NCBI RefSeq assembly: GCF_042453785.1
Contig: NC_091673.1
Span: forward strand, 11,999,501 to 12,063,500
DNA: 64,000 bases
Direction: 5' to 3'
DNA from: Malus domestica
Taxonomy: Eukaryota; Streptophyta; Magnoliopsida; Rosales; Rosaceae
The notes under the pieces were generated by a model. The model saw only the letters and a program-made list of their open reading frames with translations. It made no database searches and was not told where the DNA came from. Shown here one piece after another: positions 10,213 through 22,400 of this stretch. Within the stretch, counting starts at the first letter, position 1. The number at the start of each line of letters is the position of its first letter. Both the position numbers and the translations under genes were made by a program.

Positions 10213-10726
10213 TGTCGATGCACAAAATCAGTGAGGACTTTGGTACAACAGAAAGTGTTAAGTTTGTGACCTTCGCTAGATTGCTCCGGTCACTAGTGTG
10301 GATAAGTATGTAAATTGATAGGGACAGGGAAGCAAACACAAGATGTACATGGTTCACCCAGATTGGCTACGTCCACGGAGTAGAAAAGTTCTCATTAATT
10401 GTAAAGGTTTACACAAGTACTTAGGTTCAAGCTCTCCTTTAGTGAGCGCTAGTGAATGAATTAGTACAAATGACATGCGAAAATATTGTGGGAGAATGAT
10501 CTCGTTTTATAGAAGAGAGTTTCTAGCTTTGTTTTGACATTGACACGTGTCGTGTTGTGATTGGCTTCTGATGTTGCCACGTGTCGCGCTATGATTGGCT
10601 TCTGATGTCGACATGTGTCGCCCTGTGATTGACCTCCTGGTTGGAGGGAAACTCTTATGGGTCCTTGATGGTATAATGTTGACCGGTGCTCAGTAGTTTT
10701 GGGATTGGTCAAGTATGGTACAAACA
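10213..10726 (-). repeat. 5' LTR of the left Tat element (about 514 bp)
   Basis: On the minus strand the LTR would start TGTTTGTACC at 10726 and end ATCGACA at 10213, next to the PBS. A TATA box (CTATAAAA) lies at about 10505-10512. The 5' edge is inferred from the TG dinucleotide and from the point where the sequence switches to the neighbouring element's LTR. The partner LTR is outside the window, so the boundary cannot be confirmed by pairing. Confidence 0.6.
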
Positions 10727-11718
10727 TTATTATTTTATTTTATTATGTTTTTTTATTTTTTAAACTGAATTGGATTTTTTGTTTGGGCTATCAACACAGC
10801 CTAATAAATTAGGTTTTGGTTCTTGACTCATTTTTAACAAGGCTAATAAAATGAGGTAGGACCACTTTCACCCAAAACAAATTGTGGCATTAGAGAATAA
10901 CACCGGAATTTGGTGTTCTTGCCGGACAATTTCTCCAACTCTGATTCAGGGTCAAAACTCAACCAAAAACCTTCATTCAAAACGCAAAATGAAGATCAAG
11001 GAGTAAGGATTTGAGCCTTACCAAGATGGAGTGACGTTGCCATCGAGATCGTCTAGAAAAAGCCCTAAAACTCACGACCACTCGCCGGAAAAATTCAAGA
11101 AATGTTTTTCCCCAAAGGTTCTACATCCACACCACTCCAAAATGTCTCAAAATATCCTTATCTAGTCTAAACATAATTTTATAGCGGTCTAAGGAGCGTA
11201 CCTTAATCAAAAGGTTCGAGATCTTGTTGGAGTCACCATACCATGACTACACAATATTGGGGGTGAAAAAGGATAAGAGTAGGACGTGAGGGAGAAAAGG
11301 AAAAAGGTCTTGATGGTTGTAGTGTGTGTCCGAGTATGTGTGTGTGTTGTGTCAGGGACGAGAGCACCAAGAGAGGGAGAGGTGCGTGAGAGTGTGAGGG
11401 AGAAAATGAGAAGTTTTTGGAGTAGGGGAAAGGGCATGGGTAGGATGGGTAAATAATAAGGCCCTTGATTGGGCCATAGGATTTAAGCCCTAAACATGGG
11501 TCCAAAGAAGAAATAACCCAACCCAAAATAGAATTTCGCCCATTCTCATTCTTAATTCATGCCATTGTGCTCATGACGTCGACCACCATTTAATTTTGTG
11601 AGCGAGAAAATAATTTAAAACTATATATATCCATCCACGTCACTAAACCATAAGGGCATTATCGACATTTTACATACTGAAGGATAAAATATATAATAAT
11701 TTGAGACGGGCTGTTACA
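10727..11718 (-). repeat. Partial 3' LTR of the chromovirus-like element
   Basis: This copy matches 16,925-17,917 nearly base for base over long stretches, for example both contain the TTTGGGCTATCAACACAGCC segment and the GAGAGGGAGAGGTGCG segment. It lacks the remaining 1.4 kb of the LTR because of the Tat insertion at 10,726. Confidence 0.85.
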
Positions 11719-11731
11719 ACCTACCCCTTTA
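11719..11731 (-). promoter_or_regulatory. Polypurine tract
   Basis: On the minus strand AAAGGGGTAGGT directly precedes the TGTAACAGCC start of the 3' LTR, the standard place for the plus-strand DNA primer. Confidence 0.65.
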
Positions 11732-13399
11732 AGAAAATGTCATTCTATCGCGTTTGGATTGCACTTATTCCTCTTTCATGCCTCCAAACTCATACTTTCC
11801 TTCTTCAGTATAATACTTCAATATAAAATTCTTTATGAAAACCTCAAGTCAAAAAAATAGATATGTAAAAACATAATGTCAAATTACGTATATATAAATT
11901 ATAACATAAAATTAAAGTAATTATACTAAAATAAAAAACCAAACATAGAAAAATTTCACCTATGCTTTCGCAAAAGGACCTAGATACTCACTTGTGTAAC
12001 GAACCCAACAATAAGTTATTGATATCACAATCTGCAGCCCGCAATACCAATAACTCACTGTCGTGTCGACAAACAAGTAAGGAATTCCAGAGGGTGCAAT
12101 ATTACCATCTTGCCCCCTTATTGGAAAATACATATACATCGCCTAAACAAAGCCTCAATCATGCTCATGCACTACCTTCTCAGGACACATCGTCAATATC
12201 ATAAAAATTTTCATCTTACAATCTCGATCATTCAAATACCTATTCGCAATACTTTTCTGTAAATCACCTACTGGGCATAAATACTTATACTATTTCTCAA
12301 ACAATGCCACGGTCATAACCAGAAATGTAACCGCAGTTACACATAACTCTAACCAGGGTAAGTGCCTACCAGTTACGTACTGTGCATAAAATCTTTGTAT
12401 ATCGGTTCCAATGGCATCATATCTAAGCCAAAATTGTATCCGTAATTACAAGCAACTAAAATAAAGATAATGGTATGTTGCAACCAAGCTAATGGTGGAA
12501 CGAACAAAATGCAACTCTTCCACTAAGGTTTGAGTAACTTGTTTCAATCTAATCGTTAGTCTTAGGGGTGGAAATATGATACTAAACAACATCTAATACT
12601 TATAACCTTCATAAAGACTTCCAAAGGCTTGGAAGTGAAACAAGTAGCACGATGAAATATAAATATGCCAAGATGATAATCTTGTCGGGTTTCTGTTTGC
12701 CTGAACCTGTATAATAGTCTAGAAGCAGCTTTCTCATAATACCATCATCCTCCGAAAGCAAACAGAGAAGAAACTGTGGTTGTCAAGGAAGTTTGGATTT
12801 TATTTCTTCAAACATCCTTTCTACTCTAACCAAAGGTGAGGCGCATCTAGACTAAGAATTCTCTTCAAACATCTCAAGTGGAGCCTAAATTTTAATTTCT
12901 TTCCTATCTCCACATTTGATCATATCACGAACAATGACTTTTAGATTACATCACGTGGAGAAGTTAACAAAATCCCACTTCTATCTTAGTTGTCTTCACA
13001 AGTGTCTTCTTGTTGAAATTTCAACGCCCATTTTAAGGAAAGAAATTATCGCCAATACTTTAAGCTTTGAGGCTGGAAGAATACAGCTTTCCACTTAAGT
13101 AAAGCTACCACCAATTGAAACACCATATACGCATAGCATTGGTTCAACATCATGATTAGTAATTTTCACATTCTCTACACATACAAAATAACTCGTATGG
13201 AGAGCGTATAATGATACTTCCCAACTCCATTCATTCAACAAAAGTGATTATAACCATTCAAACTATTTCTTAATGGGTTAAAGGTAACGCCATATCGATA
13301 CTTGAATTTTCCAACTGAAATAGAATAGGAAAAGCTGAAAGTGTTCAAAGGTAGATATGTCCTTTTTATACAACTGGACTAATACACGATGATGCTCTC
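11732..13399 (-). other. Degenerate internal region, integrase expected
   Basis: By position this is where integrase should lie on the minus strand. I could not recognise any integrase motif, and only short chance open frames are present. It is AT-rich and has many stops. Confidence 0.4.
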
Positions 13400-13600
13400 A
13401 TAAATGTTGATTTAGTCCTTTTCACTGCCGCTATCATAATTTAGCTCATTCCAAGAGTAAATGTACTTAAGAAATTCTAAGGTGGATAATAATTTTGGAC
13501 ACGTTCTCCACAGAGAAATGTTATTTGATTTTCAAGCAAAGATGGTAAATGATGACTCCAAGTCATAGATAAGATGGCTCATTCCTAAACAGTTCTACAT
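13400..13600 (-). pseudogene. RNase H remnant of the chromovirus-like element
   Basis: A minus-strand frame around 13,590-13,410 keeps the spacing of the conserved RNase H tail: a Tyr-Asp-Leu-Glu in the place of the usual His-Asp-Leu-Glu, then Leu-Trp-Arg and Leu-Glu-Phe-Leu-Lys-Tyr. A stop interrupts it in the middle. The match is by pattern only. Confidence 0.55.
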
Positions 13601-13779
13601 ATTGGAAATATAGGTGATAATCCGTCATGCTGCCTCTGCATAGCTGAAACATCCAAAGAACCCGCCATCGTGGATTTCCCAAAATGATCAATGTCAATGA
13701 AAGATGTAACACAAAAGTAGATTGAGACCACAATTTGGTTGTCAGAATTTTATTCATACTAACATCACAACTAAACTAA

Positions 13780-14230
13780 CTTTCCTTGGTTGCGAGTTGC
13801 GAGTGAGTACAAACATTATAGCCGAAAAATCTCTAACCAATTGTCGATAAAATCGACCAGACTAAAGATATCTCGAAATTCACAATATTTTGTGAGAATT
13901 TCTACTTTCTTTCGCTACAATCATTTTGGGAAAAAGAAAGAATCTCATCCCCTGATATCATCTCTCCCAAGAAAAGTATCCATTTAATCAAAGTTTACAG
14001 TTTAGGAATCTGATATAAAGCTAACTAACAAAGCTCAGGAAATTTGGTCTCACTGTCATGGCAGATAAGAAGGTCGTCGATGAGACTATTATAAATTTGT
14101 CAAACCATGGAGGCAAACTCGAGTTACAGAGGTTGGTCGGCTAGACCATCAGCTCAAAATAAGGGATAACGGCTCTTACTCGTCACTCGGTCAAGTTGTT
14201 AAAGTCTAGGTACAAACCTAGGGTTCAATC
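13780..14230 (-). pseudogene. Reverse transcriptase remnant with internal deletion
   Basis: On the minus strand an Asp-Phe-x-x-Leu segment near 14,200 resembles the DYRxLN start of the RT palm. It is followed almost at once by DKFIIV and, after a one-base loss, IDDLLI near 14,050, which is the catalytic IDD region. The palm segment that normally separates them, about 75 residues including the MPFGL region, is missing. Farther down, at 13,880-13,790, a FLGLAGYYRRF-like stretch survives with one stop. This order identifies a Ty3/Gypsy chromovirus-like RT. Confidence 0.65.
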
Positions 14231-15509
14231 TTTCGCCTTCACAAATAGGTTTGAAGTTCCTTGAATAAAATGCTTGATTGGGTCATTCCCTAATTGTAAG
14301 CTTTAATAACTAAATTTTTCCAAATGGTAGGAGTTCCTCGAAAGGACGCAAGGAAACTAGTGTAATATGAGAAAGTAGATCGATGATAATATCTCATGTA
14401 AGGCTTTGGAATATGACGCTTGAATATACGTCCTCAAAACCTACCATAATATTTCCTTTCACCACGCCACGTGTTAATAAGTCTTCACAGCTTTCTCGAT
14501 ACTTACCATAATATCTACCCATGGAAGTGATCCAGAAGGTGGCTAGTCGAAAAGATTGTGTTTACCTAGATAGGTGATAAGGTAGAAACAACTATGAGTT
14601 TACCGGTGATAAGGTAGAAACAATTATGAGTTTACTGTCCTAATACAAAGCTTGCTCCTAACTTTTCGTAATTTAGTTTCTTCGGCTCCAGCAGTCGTTG
14701 TTAATCAGTTTATTAGTCGCGCCATTGATTGACGTATGTACGATAATTTTAATATTGCTCGTTACCCTAAAACTGTAAATCGACGTTCTGGCACAAGGGT
14801 ATCACTTCCAGATACTAGCATGTGTCTGGTATCAAAAATCATACCGCCTAAATACTGGTTGACAATTCATGGATATCGGACAATATCATCAATTAGTAGT
14901 GCCACTATAGGCTGATAATCTACTTTAAAACGAGTTTAAACGGAAGTCGATCTTTATCCTGAAGATCCAAAATGATAACTAGTGTTTAAGAAAATTAGTA
15001 CTATTGGGGACCAAAAGTGATTATTCCCCTGATGTTCTTATGTTAAGTGCTATCCTTTTAGCACTCTACTGTCACTCAAGACAATTTTGGAATCTTGACG
15101 AAGTAAACTTCGTAGAAATCCTAATAAATGGTGTACTAACGGGTATTGCCAAGGAATCAAAATCAATTTCGGTTACCTATCTCGAAAGGGTTGATAATGA
15201 TGGCTCAAGAATAATGATGGATTTGATTTATAGATCCCTGGTGATACATCGATATCGATACATTAACCCTACTTTAGGGCCATCAACTAGTCTTAAGTCT
15301 ACGTCTTTCCTTGGCAAAAACGTTTTTCGCTTTAAGCCTAAAAGCGTTCACCAAAATAATATTCTAAAATATCGACAAGTCGGCAAAACTACCTAAAACT
15401 TAGGAAAAACTAACACATTTTTTGCAGTCGACGAGGCAACAAGTTCGAAAATTAGACTCATAAAATGCTTTCATCATGCGTGTAATGGATGCAATACTGC
15501 CCAACTTAT
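14231..15509 (-). other. Degenerate region, gag and protease expected
   Basis: By position this should hold gag and protease. I recognise neither. A 130-codon open frame on the opposite strand at 15,004-15,396 has no recognisable motif and is probably chance. Confidence 0.4.
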
Positions 15510-15524
15510 GCTCTGATACCAAAT
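15510..15524 (-). promoter_or_regulatory. Initiator-Met tRNA primer binding site
   Basis: The minus strand reads ATTTGGTATCAGAGC, containing TGGTATCAGAGC, which is the complement of the 3' end of plant initiator tRNA-Met. It follows directly on the LTR end. Confidence 0.85.
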
Positions 15525-17917
15525 TGACACACCCCAACCAAGAATGTCCACTAGGACTCTAAATCGAGCTGTGCTGGCCGACACCTGGAAGATGACAAAG
15601 CCATAAAGTATGGTGATGTGGAAAATGTGAATAAATTTAAACCTAATAATGTCTAAAGACGAGAGTGTGCTTTGAATGGGAATGAACTCATTTCACACGT
15701 GACGTCAGAGCATATGTAAATAGTGTGGGTAAAGATCATACCCTCAGAGGTAGTCACCTATATTGAGATTCGCCAAGAATCCTCTCGATACGAACTTTCA
15801 ACAATTAAAACTTGGAAAGGCGCAAAACAAAAACATGAGTGGGCAAAAACAAAACTTTTCAAAACCATTTCTCTTTCCAAAAGTAATAACCCCTCGTTGT
15901 AAAACCGTATAATTTGCTAAAAAATAGGATACGTACATATAACAAAACCATACTCAAATTACCAAAATCCACATATATACCATGTCAAATGTCTCAGCAT
16001 AATGAAATAAGTAAACCAGGTGAAATAAATCAATCAAAGTAACATGTCAGCCGGATCCACCTATTGTGGCATGTACGACTGAACCTATAGCTTATCAAGT
16101 ATGCCTGCACATAAGTCGGAACCACCTAATGTGGTTTGTACGACAGGGTTGGGTGTAAATAAGTACACTCAAGTGCTACGATCACGTGAAAACTATGCAA
16201 ATAATCGCAGGTCACCTACGAGTCGAAACCACTTATAATGGTCTGTATGACTGGACTGTGCACCAAACTTGGATCCAAGGTGAGCATGTGGTGTGGGAGG
16301 TGAATATCACGTGAAGGACTATGCCCTGGCCACGGGTGGGAGCACTAACACCGGGGTGCAGGTTTATGTGCTCTGAATGCATCTATGTATCACCATCATA
16401 ATGCAACTCACAATCATCAATACCTATACTCACCTGGAACTTACATGTGCGTCCGCAGCATCAACAATATCATACACAACTACTAGAAGCATATTCTAAG
16501 ATATAAACCATTTGACATGGTATTTAAATCATAAAATCATTTAAATCAACTTTTCTGGCAAAAACATAAAGCATATATATATATAAATATTGAATACCAG
16601 AAGCCCACTCACTGGTATGTGGTAGGGTCGTAACCCTCGAGTCTAGCATGGCCCCGCTCGTCCTCAGGAAACGTCTCACCTGTATGTGAAATAGCTGATT
16701 AAACATTAATTCAATAGCACATACATAAAACCTAGGATCAACTTCTCATACGTCGCTCAATTAGGATGTTTGAATATACTATCGTGGCCTACTCAACACC
16801 ACGAGCATCCCCTAAATTAAAACTAAGTGGACCTAATTCACTTTAAACATAAGGCCTAAACCAATTAAATGGCTTAGGTCAAAATTGAAATGACTTAAAG
16901 GTTGGGCTGGCCATACAGATTCCAAAATATTTTTTTTTTTTTAATTTTTAAATTTTTTTTTTTTAAACAGAATTGGGTTTTTGGTTTGGGCTATCAACAC
17001 AGCCCAATAAATTAGGTTATGGTTCTGGACTCATTTTTAACAAGGCTAATAAAATGGGATAGGACCACTTTGATCCAAAACAAATTGTGGCCTGCTGGAA
17101 CTATTAGAGAAGAAAACCGAAATTTGGTGTTCTTGCTGGACAATTTCTCCAACTTCGATTCAAGGTCAAAACCCAACCAAAAACCTTCATTCAAAACCCA
17201 AAATGAAGATCAAGGAGTAAGGATTCAAGCCTTACCAAGATGGAGTGACGTTGCCGTCGAGATCGTCCGAAAAAGCCCTAAAACTCACGACCACTGGCCG
17301 AAAAAATTCTAGAAATGTTTTTCCCAAAGGTTCTACATCCACACCATTCCAAAATGTCTCAAAATATCCTTATCTAGTCTAAACATAATTTTATAGCGGT
17401 CTAAGGTGCTTACCTTAATCAAAAGGTTGAAGATCTCGTCGGAGTCACCACATCGTGACTACACAATATTAGGGGTGAAAAGGATGAGAGTAGGACGTGA
17501 GGGAGAAAAGGGAAAGGTCCTAATGGTTGTATTGTGTGTGCGAGTATGTGTGTGTGTTGTGTCGGGGACGAGAGCACCAAGAGAGGGAGAGGTGCGGGAG
17601 AGTGTGAGGGAGAAAAGGAGAAGTTTTTGGAGTGGGGGAAAGGGGGGTAGGATGGGTAAATAATAAGGCCCTTTATTAGGGCATAGGATTTAAGCCCTAA
17701 AAATGAGTCCAAAGAAGAAATAACCCAACCCAAAATAGAATTTCGCCCATTCTCGTTCTTAATTCATGCCATTGTGCTCGAGCACCATTTAATTTCACGA
17801 GGGAGAAAATAATTTAAAACTATATATATCCATCCACATCACTAAACCACGAGGGCATTATCGACATTTTACATACTCGGGGATAAAATATATAATAATT
17901 CGAGACAGGCTGTTACA
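15525..17917 (-). repeat. 5' LTR of the chromovirus-like element (2,393 bp)
   Basis: On the minus strand it runs from TGTAACAGCC at 17,917 to GTGTCA at 15,525, with the PBS next to it. The outer 990 bp are paired with the left LTR; the inner 1.4 kb cannot be paired in this window. An imperfect repeat built on CACCTAATGTGG...TGTACGAC occurs three times at about 16,050-16,250. Confidence 0.7.
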
Positions 17918-18629
17918 GTATTATATAAATTGAATATATTCATTATAGGCTCAACTCCTTTTTTTTAAAGCAGGTTTAAAAAGCAACCTACATACTACTT
18001 TTAAAAGGTGATGTCTAGACTAGAGGCCATTGCTTTTAAAATAAGCAAGATACTTAGTTGACTAAACAATATTTATTAATTAACTTTAAAGGGAAGTAGT
18101 TTTTAGTGAGAAAAGGTAATACGAAATAGAGTTTTAGTCACTTTCCGTTGTAGATTTATTGCCAACCCATTTAAGAGACGAACGGTTGGGTTATATAACA
18201 TGAAACCGACCCAATTTTTTTTGTACTAGGTCAAGCCTGGGGTTTTCACAACTTAAACATGCCAAGCCTTTGTTTCCAAAGAACAAAACCACATGTTAGG
18301 CCTTCATAAGGGTTTGCTCTAAAATACGCCTAGGGGTGAGCACAAAAACTGCTAAACCAAAAACCAAATCAAACCATGATAAAAAAAAAAATACCATAAA
18401 AAATCGCATTGACCAAAAAAGTCAAAATCAGGACAAAAATCGAACCGGACCGTCTCAAATCAGTTATAATTCCAATTTAGAAATACTAAAAACTGGAGGA
18501 ACCAGACCGAACCACTTTTAATATAAATTATTATATTTTATGTAAATAAGTCATTTTTTTCACGAATGCCATATGCATAAGCATATACTCTTAATATCTA
18601 AAAAGCCCAACCGCACCAACCTCTTCCCA
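17918..18629. other. AT-rich intergenic stretch
   Basis: I see no gene. An AAACCAAA-rich, purine-biased segment lies at 18,340-18,520. Confidence 0.4.
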
Positions 18630-18765
18630 GCCTGATGGTGAAGTGGACTTGCATGACACTTGTTGGTCCAAGTTCGAACGTTGGTGTGCTGCTAAAAACC
18701 CCAGCATCGTGGTTATAAATGGGTTTTTCCGATTTAACAAGGTGATAAATCTATAGCAGTCACTT
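18630..18765 (+). mobile_element. SINE-like tRNA-derived fragment
   Basis: A TGATGGTGAAGTGG segment resembles a pol III A box, and GGTCCAAGTTCGAACG about 30-40 bp later resembles a B box. The pair and spacing suggest a tRNA-derived SINE head. No clear tail or target duplication was found. Confidence 0.35.
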
Positions 18766-18784
18766 AACATCCAAAAGGGAGACC

Positions 18785-19350
18785 TTTAAAATTTTTTGGG
18801 TGATCCTTATTCTGGGAAAAGGATCCACTTTGTGGTGATCTTAGGGATCTCCACATCCTAACAGTTCATCGTACATCGTGCGATAAGTTTTCGTCATATA
18901 CTATTTATGTTTAATTTTAAATATAAAAAAATTAAATGATTTCTAACCACACGATAGATGATGAATAACTAGAATATGAGAATCCCTAGAATCCCCACAA
19001 ATGGATCCAGATGGGATCCAAATCCCTTATTCTGAGCAAGTAACTCAGCATCATGGATCTTGCAAGTCCACTAAGGTGCTAAAGCAATTTGTGGGTGGGA
19101 CATTTGTTACTTCCTCTCTCTAATCTTCGTCAACCACCAGTCATGAATCTTGTAGATCTAGTAGTAGAAACTCAAATTTGTTTGAATTTGTTGTTGAAAT
19201 ATGTGTTTGGTAGTGGAAGTAGAAGATTTGAAAAAATATATATATATATATATATATATAATTTTAGTTAGAAATGTAACATAAACCAAACTGTATGATT
19301 TTAATAACAAATTTAAATGAAATTACATAGAATGTCTCATGTATGACAAA
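18785..19350 (+). repeat. MITE-like piece and repeat R0, first copy
   Basis: Sequence from about 18,985 to 19,350, with phrases such as CTTATTCTGAGCAAGTAACTCAGCATCA and an (AT)n run at 19,238-19,261, recurs at 53,191-53,560. The part at 18,785-19,030 has GGATCC-rich ends in opposite orientation and could be a degenerate TIR element. No coding potential is visible. Confidence 0.5.
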
Positions 19351-21277
19351 TTTTTATGTCGTTCAATATGTTACGTGTCAAAAAAATCTCCACCGAAACT
19401 TCTCACTAAGTGGAGCCCAAACCAACATGAATAATGCACCATTACCAATATTTGGCATGTAATATCCAAAGATTTCCATGTGTAAAGAACTCAAGCCTCG
19501 AAGATATGGTCCACCAAATTCACCACGTCTCGTCCACAAATGGTGAGGCAGCGAAGCCATGCCGGCCTAGGTAGTCATTTCTTTGTTATGGTATTTTGAC
19601 AAGGTTCAATCACATAGATCCCACAGACAATGTTTTCTGCTCGTCAGCTTTGATTCCTGTGTCTATATTTAATCGCTAAATTTAGTCCCCAGGGGCTTCT
19701 TTTCTAGTTTCTAGTTTTGTGGAAGGTAGGGTTGCAGACTTGCAGTACTCTCTGATCGGATATATATGGACTTGCTGATCATCCTTCTTTATAATGATAT
19801 ACAGATGTAACTGTTAAAAATTCTGAAGTAGAAAATCTCCTAAACATACTAGAATTTTTGAAACTATTATTATAAGATAATAATGAACATATTAGAATTT
19901 TCGACATAGTATTATAAGATAGTTATGGTATGTGTATGTAAGACTTTTCATGTTTTTGTACCATAGGTCGGGATGATCTGCTTAGTTTCATTACTAATTA
20001 CATCGAGACATTTTGTACAAAAACTTTACACCCATTAATATGTGCATGTAGTTTGGTTGGGGATAAAAAAACAATGTCGTTATAGGTCACTGAACTAACT
20101 CTGAAACTTTGACATGGTAAGAGTGGACTAACTCTCAGCCTATTAAATCTAAATTGGGATTACGGATTGAAAACCTTTGGATCACAAGTTTGGACCACAA
20201 ATTGAAAACTTAAATCAAATTCACTAGATCGAAATCAAAGCAAGTAGTGTTACCAATGTGGAATTAGCTACACATGAGGTAGACTAAAGAGTGATCCCAA
20301 AAGAGATGACATCTTCAAGAATAAAAAAAGATGACATCTTGAATAATCTACAGTCCAACATTAGGACCCTAATCGAAATGAATAACGGTTTATGATGAAT
20401 GATTTCACTATGAATTGCATCAAGACCTTTAGTATAAAATCCATACCCAATAGTTGGTGCTAGTAGTTAATCAGTGACTATATCGATAACCGCCTGCAAG
20501 CATGTTTTGTACTAGAAGTTTGATCGGTTTGATTCAACCAAATTACGAATTAGAAGTTATGAACGGAGTTTTGGACCAGTTTTGCTAGCTCAATTTGATT
20601 TTGCCGCTGAATTCAAAACTTGAAAGAAAATAATAGACCAATGGGTCTGGTTTAGGGACACTTTGGGATTGCTTAAAAAAAAAAATTATTTCTATTGCAC
20701 TTTAAGAATAATCAGTTGTAAATTAAAGCAATTGAGCTTTTGATAAACTGTAATTTAAAAATTTTGTGAGTATAAAAAGCAGTGTGAAAACGTTTTGTAA
20801 ATTTTAATAAGTGATATAATGTATAGAACGACAAAAATAGACATGGTAGTAGGGGTAGTGATGACGATAGTGGTCGTTGCCGGCGACGGTGGCAATGTTG
20901 GTGGTGGTGGTGGTGGTGATGCCAGTGGTGTGTAAGGTTGGTGGATGCAATTATACGTGGTAGAGACGATGAATGTGACGGTGGCGATGGGGCGGCGATT
21001 GTGATGGCAATGACAATGGTGGGTGCCAATAGTGTGGTTTGGTGGTTCAAGTGTGTAAGGGACAATGGTGGTAGGCCTCGACAGTGGTGGTTGTGGTTGT
21101 GGTTATGGTTGCATTCGTAGCATTTTGGTTGTGGTGGCTACGACGATTATGGTGCGATGGCGATGGTGAAGGTTGTTGTGGTGACAATGGTCGGAGTCGT
21201 GCTTGTGGTGGTGGTGGTGGTCAGTGGAGTACCCAAGAAATATTATTTGGAGGGTCAGTAAGAATAACGCACTTGCA
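19351..21277 (+). repeat. Duplicated repeat block R, copy 1
   Basis: The block from 19,351 to 21,277 matches 57,570-63,058 in the same order and orientation, after removing insertions in the second copy. It includes an LTR-like piece ending CTTTGACA at 20,114 followed by TGGTAAGAG, a mutated primer binding site. It then has about 700 bp without genes and a GGT/GAT-rich simple region at 20,880-21,220. Part of it recurs inverted at 51,060-51,550. It behaves as a non-autonomous LTR-type repeat family plus flanking DNA. Confidence 0.7.
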
Positions 21278-21399
21278 AAATTTTTTGAACTGAATAGCAT
21301 GCAAATTGGCATTTTGTTGAGCCTTGGAAGGCTTGTCGATAAATGCCAATCACTTTCGAGCAAGCGTGTCGACAGATGCTAACGTAGGCCGAATCAGCC

Positions 21400-22400
21400 T
21401 ATCGACAGATGCCCATATCAGCACATACAAAGGTATGAGGCTAGCAGCCACCCAACTGTCCTTACAAAACGATGATAATCTTATATCATATGATCTAAAA
21501 TGCTCTCTATGTCATTCAGGTAAGATTACTTCTATGGTAATGGATACTACTCAACCAGCGTTCTAGCTTTCGAAATCAAGACAATGTGAACCTCAACCAG
21601 CACGTTCAATGCTGAGAAACTAGCCTATGAAATTCAATAAGCTGAATCAAACTCTGACCTTTCTGCTTCAACTTAAGACATGCAACTAGAATTTACCCTT
21701 GCATCATATCCTCTTCAAGTACCTAGCCTTCCAAACCAAATAGGATCAACAAATTGCATAACCAAATTCAGAAGATTATCAAACACCCAAATCCCAAATG
21801 TACCTAATCTAAGCATAAGGTCAAACAAAAGCAAAACTTCAAAAGGCAAATGAGAAGGAAATTTTGCATTTTTTATTCTTTATGCACCTAACTATGAAAA
21901 AAGAAAAATATTCTGCAAATAAATAACTGGAAGTCAACATTCAGTGCAAAAAGTTCCCAACAACCAAATAATTCAAGTAAATTACATAAATGTAGAATAT
22001 GCAGCAGAAAAACAGATATCAATCTACTTAAATCCACCCTTTTCCCACATTTTCTCAGCAACCAATCACTCCCCCAAAACAAGATACAAAACAAAAAACA
22101 TCAAAACAAATCCAACCCAATTCACAAATCTAAAAACCAACAATAAAGATTCTAACTTTACACTGAAATTCAAAGTATTAATGGGCAGGAATCAAAACTT
22201 ACAAGAACTAATGGGCAGGAATCAGCTGAGCTTCTCCCTCTCTCTCTCTAACAAGTGAAGTGGAGTGAAGGAAGCAATGAAAGATTCAGCAGAGATGTGA
22301 GGGAACACAATTAAATGGGAAAATCTTTCATTATTTTTTCTATGAGAGGTCAGAGTCAGCGTCCAGAAACTCACTGTCTCCCCTCCGCAGCATTAGCGAG
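21400..22400 (-). other. Possible beheaded 5' end of a gene (UTR exon and intron)
   Basis: On the minus strand a CT/GA-rich leader at about 22,260-22,220 is followed by a GTAAGT donor near 22,200. A long T-rich segment then ends in TTTGCAG near 21,917. This looks like a 5' UTR exon and first intron. No coding exon follows; instead repeat block R begins at 21,277 and below. A CCTGCCCATTA phrase is duplicated about 35 bp apart. Chance resemblance is quite possible. Confidence 0.3.

Larger units (their letters stand above)
1..10726 (-). mobile_element. Tat-type Ty3/Gypsy retrotransposon, left end outside window
   Basis: The minus strand reads in order 5' LTR, PBS, gag, protease, reverse transcriptase, RNase H, a second RNase H, integrase, and then a long 3' region with tandem repeats and a plus-strand ORF. 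A second RNase H domain and a long repeat-rich 3' region with an antisense ORF are described hallmarks of the Tat/Ogre lineage. The coding part is broken by stops and frame changes (gag lies in one frame, protease to the first RNase H in another, the second RNase H and integrase in the first again), so it is a decayed copy. The 3' LTR is not in the window. The right edge interrupts another element's LTR. Confidence 0.85.
10727..17917 (-). mobile_element. Old chromovirus-like Ty3/Gypsy element, 3' LTR split by the Tat element
   Basis: Two direct copies of about 990 bp (10,727-11,718 and about 16,925-17,917) end in the same GCTGTTACA. On the minus strand they begin TGTAACAGCC, so they are LTRs. 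A PPT precedes the left copy and an initiator-Met PBS follows the right one, which fixes orientation and a 5' LTR of about 2.4 kb. The left LTR stops abruptly at 10,726, where the Tat element begins; its remainder should lie beyond the Tat element, outside the window. Only heavily mutated RT and RNase H can be recognised inside. Confidence 0.8.

Noticed and set aside
15004..15396. 130-codon plus-strand ORF
   Set aside because: No recognisable domain; it lies in the decayed internal region of an element read on the other strand, and AT-rich decayed DNA easily gives such a frame.
20712..21363. His-rich and Val/Trp-rich open frames on both strands
   Set aside because: They come from GGT/GAT simple sequence in repeat block R.
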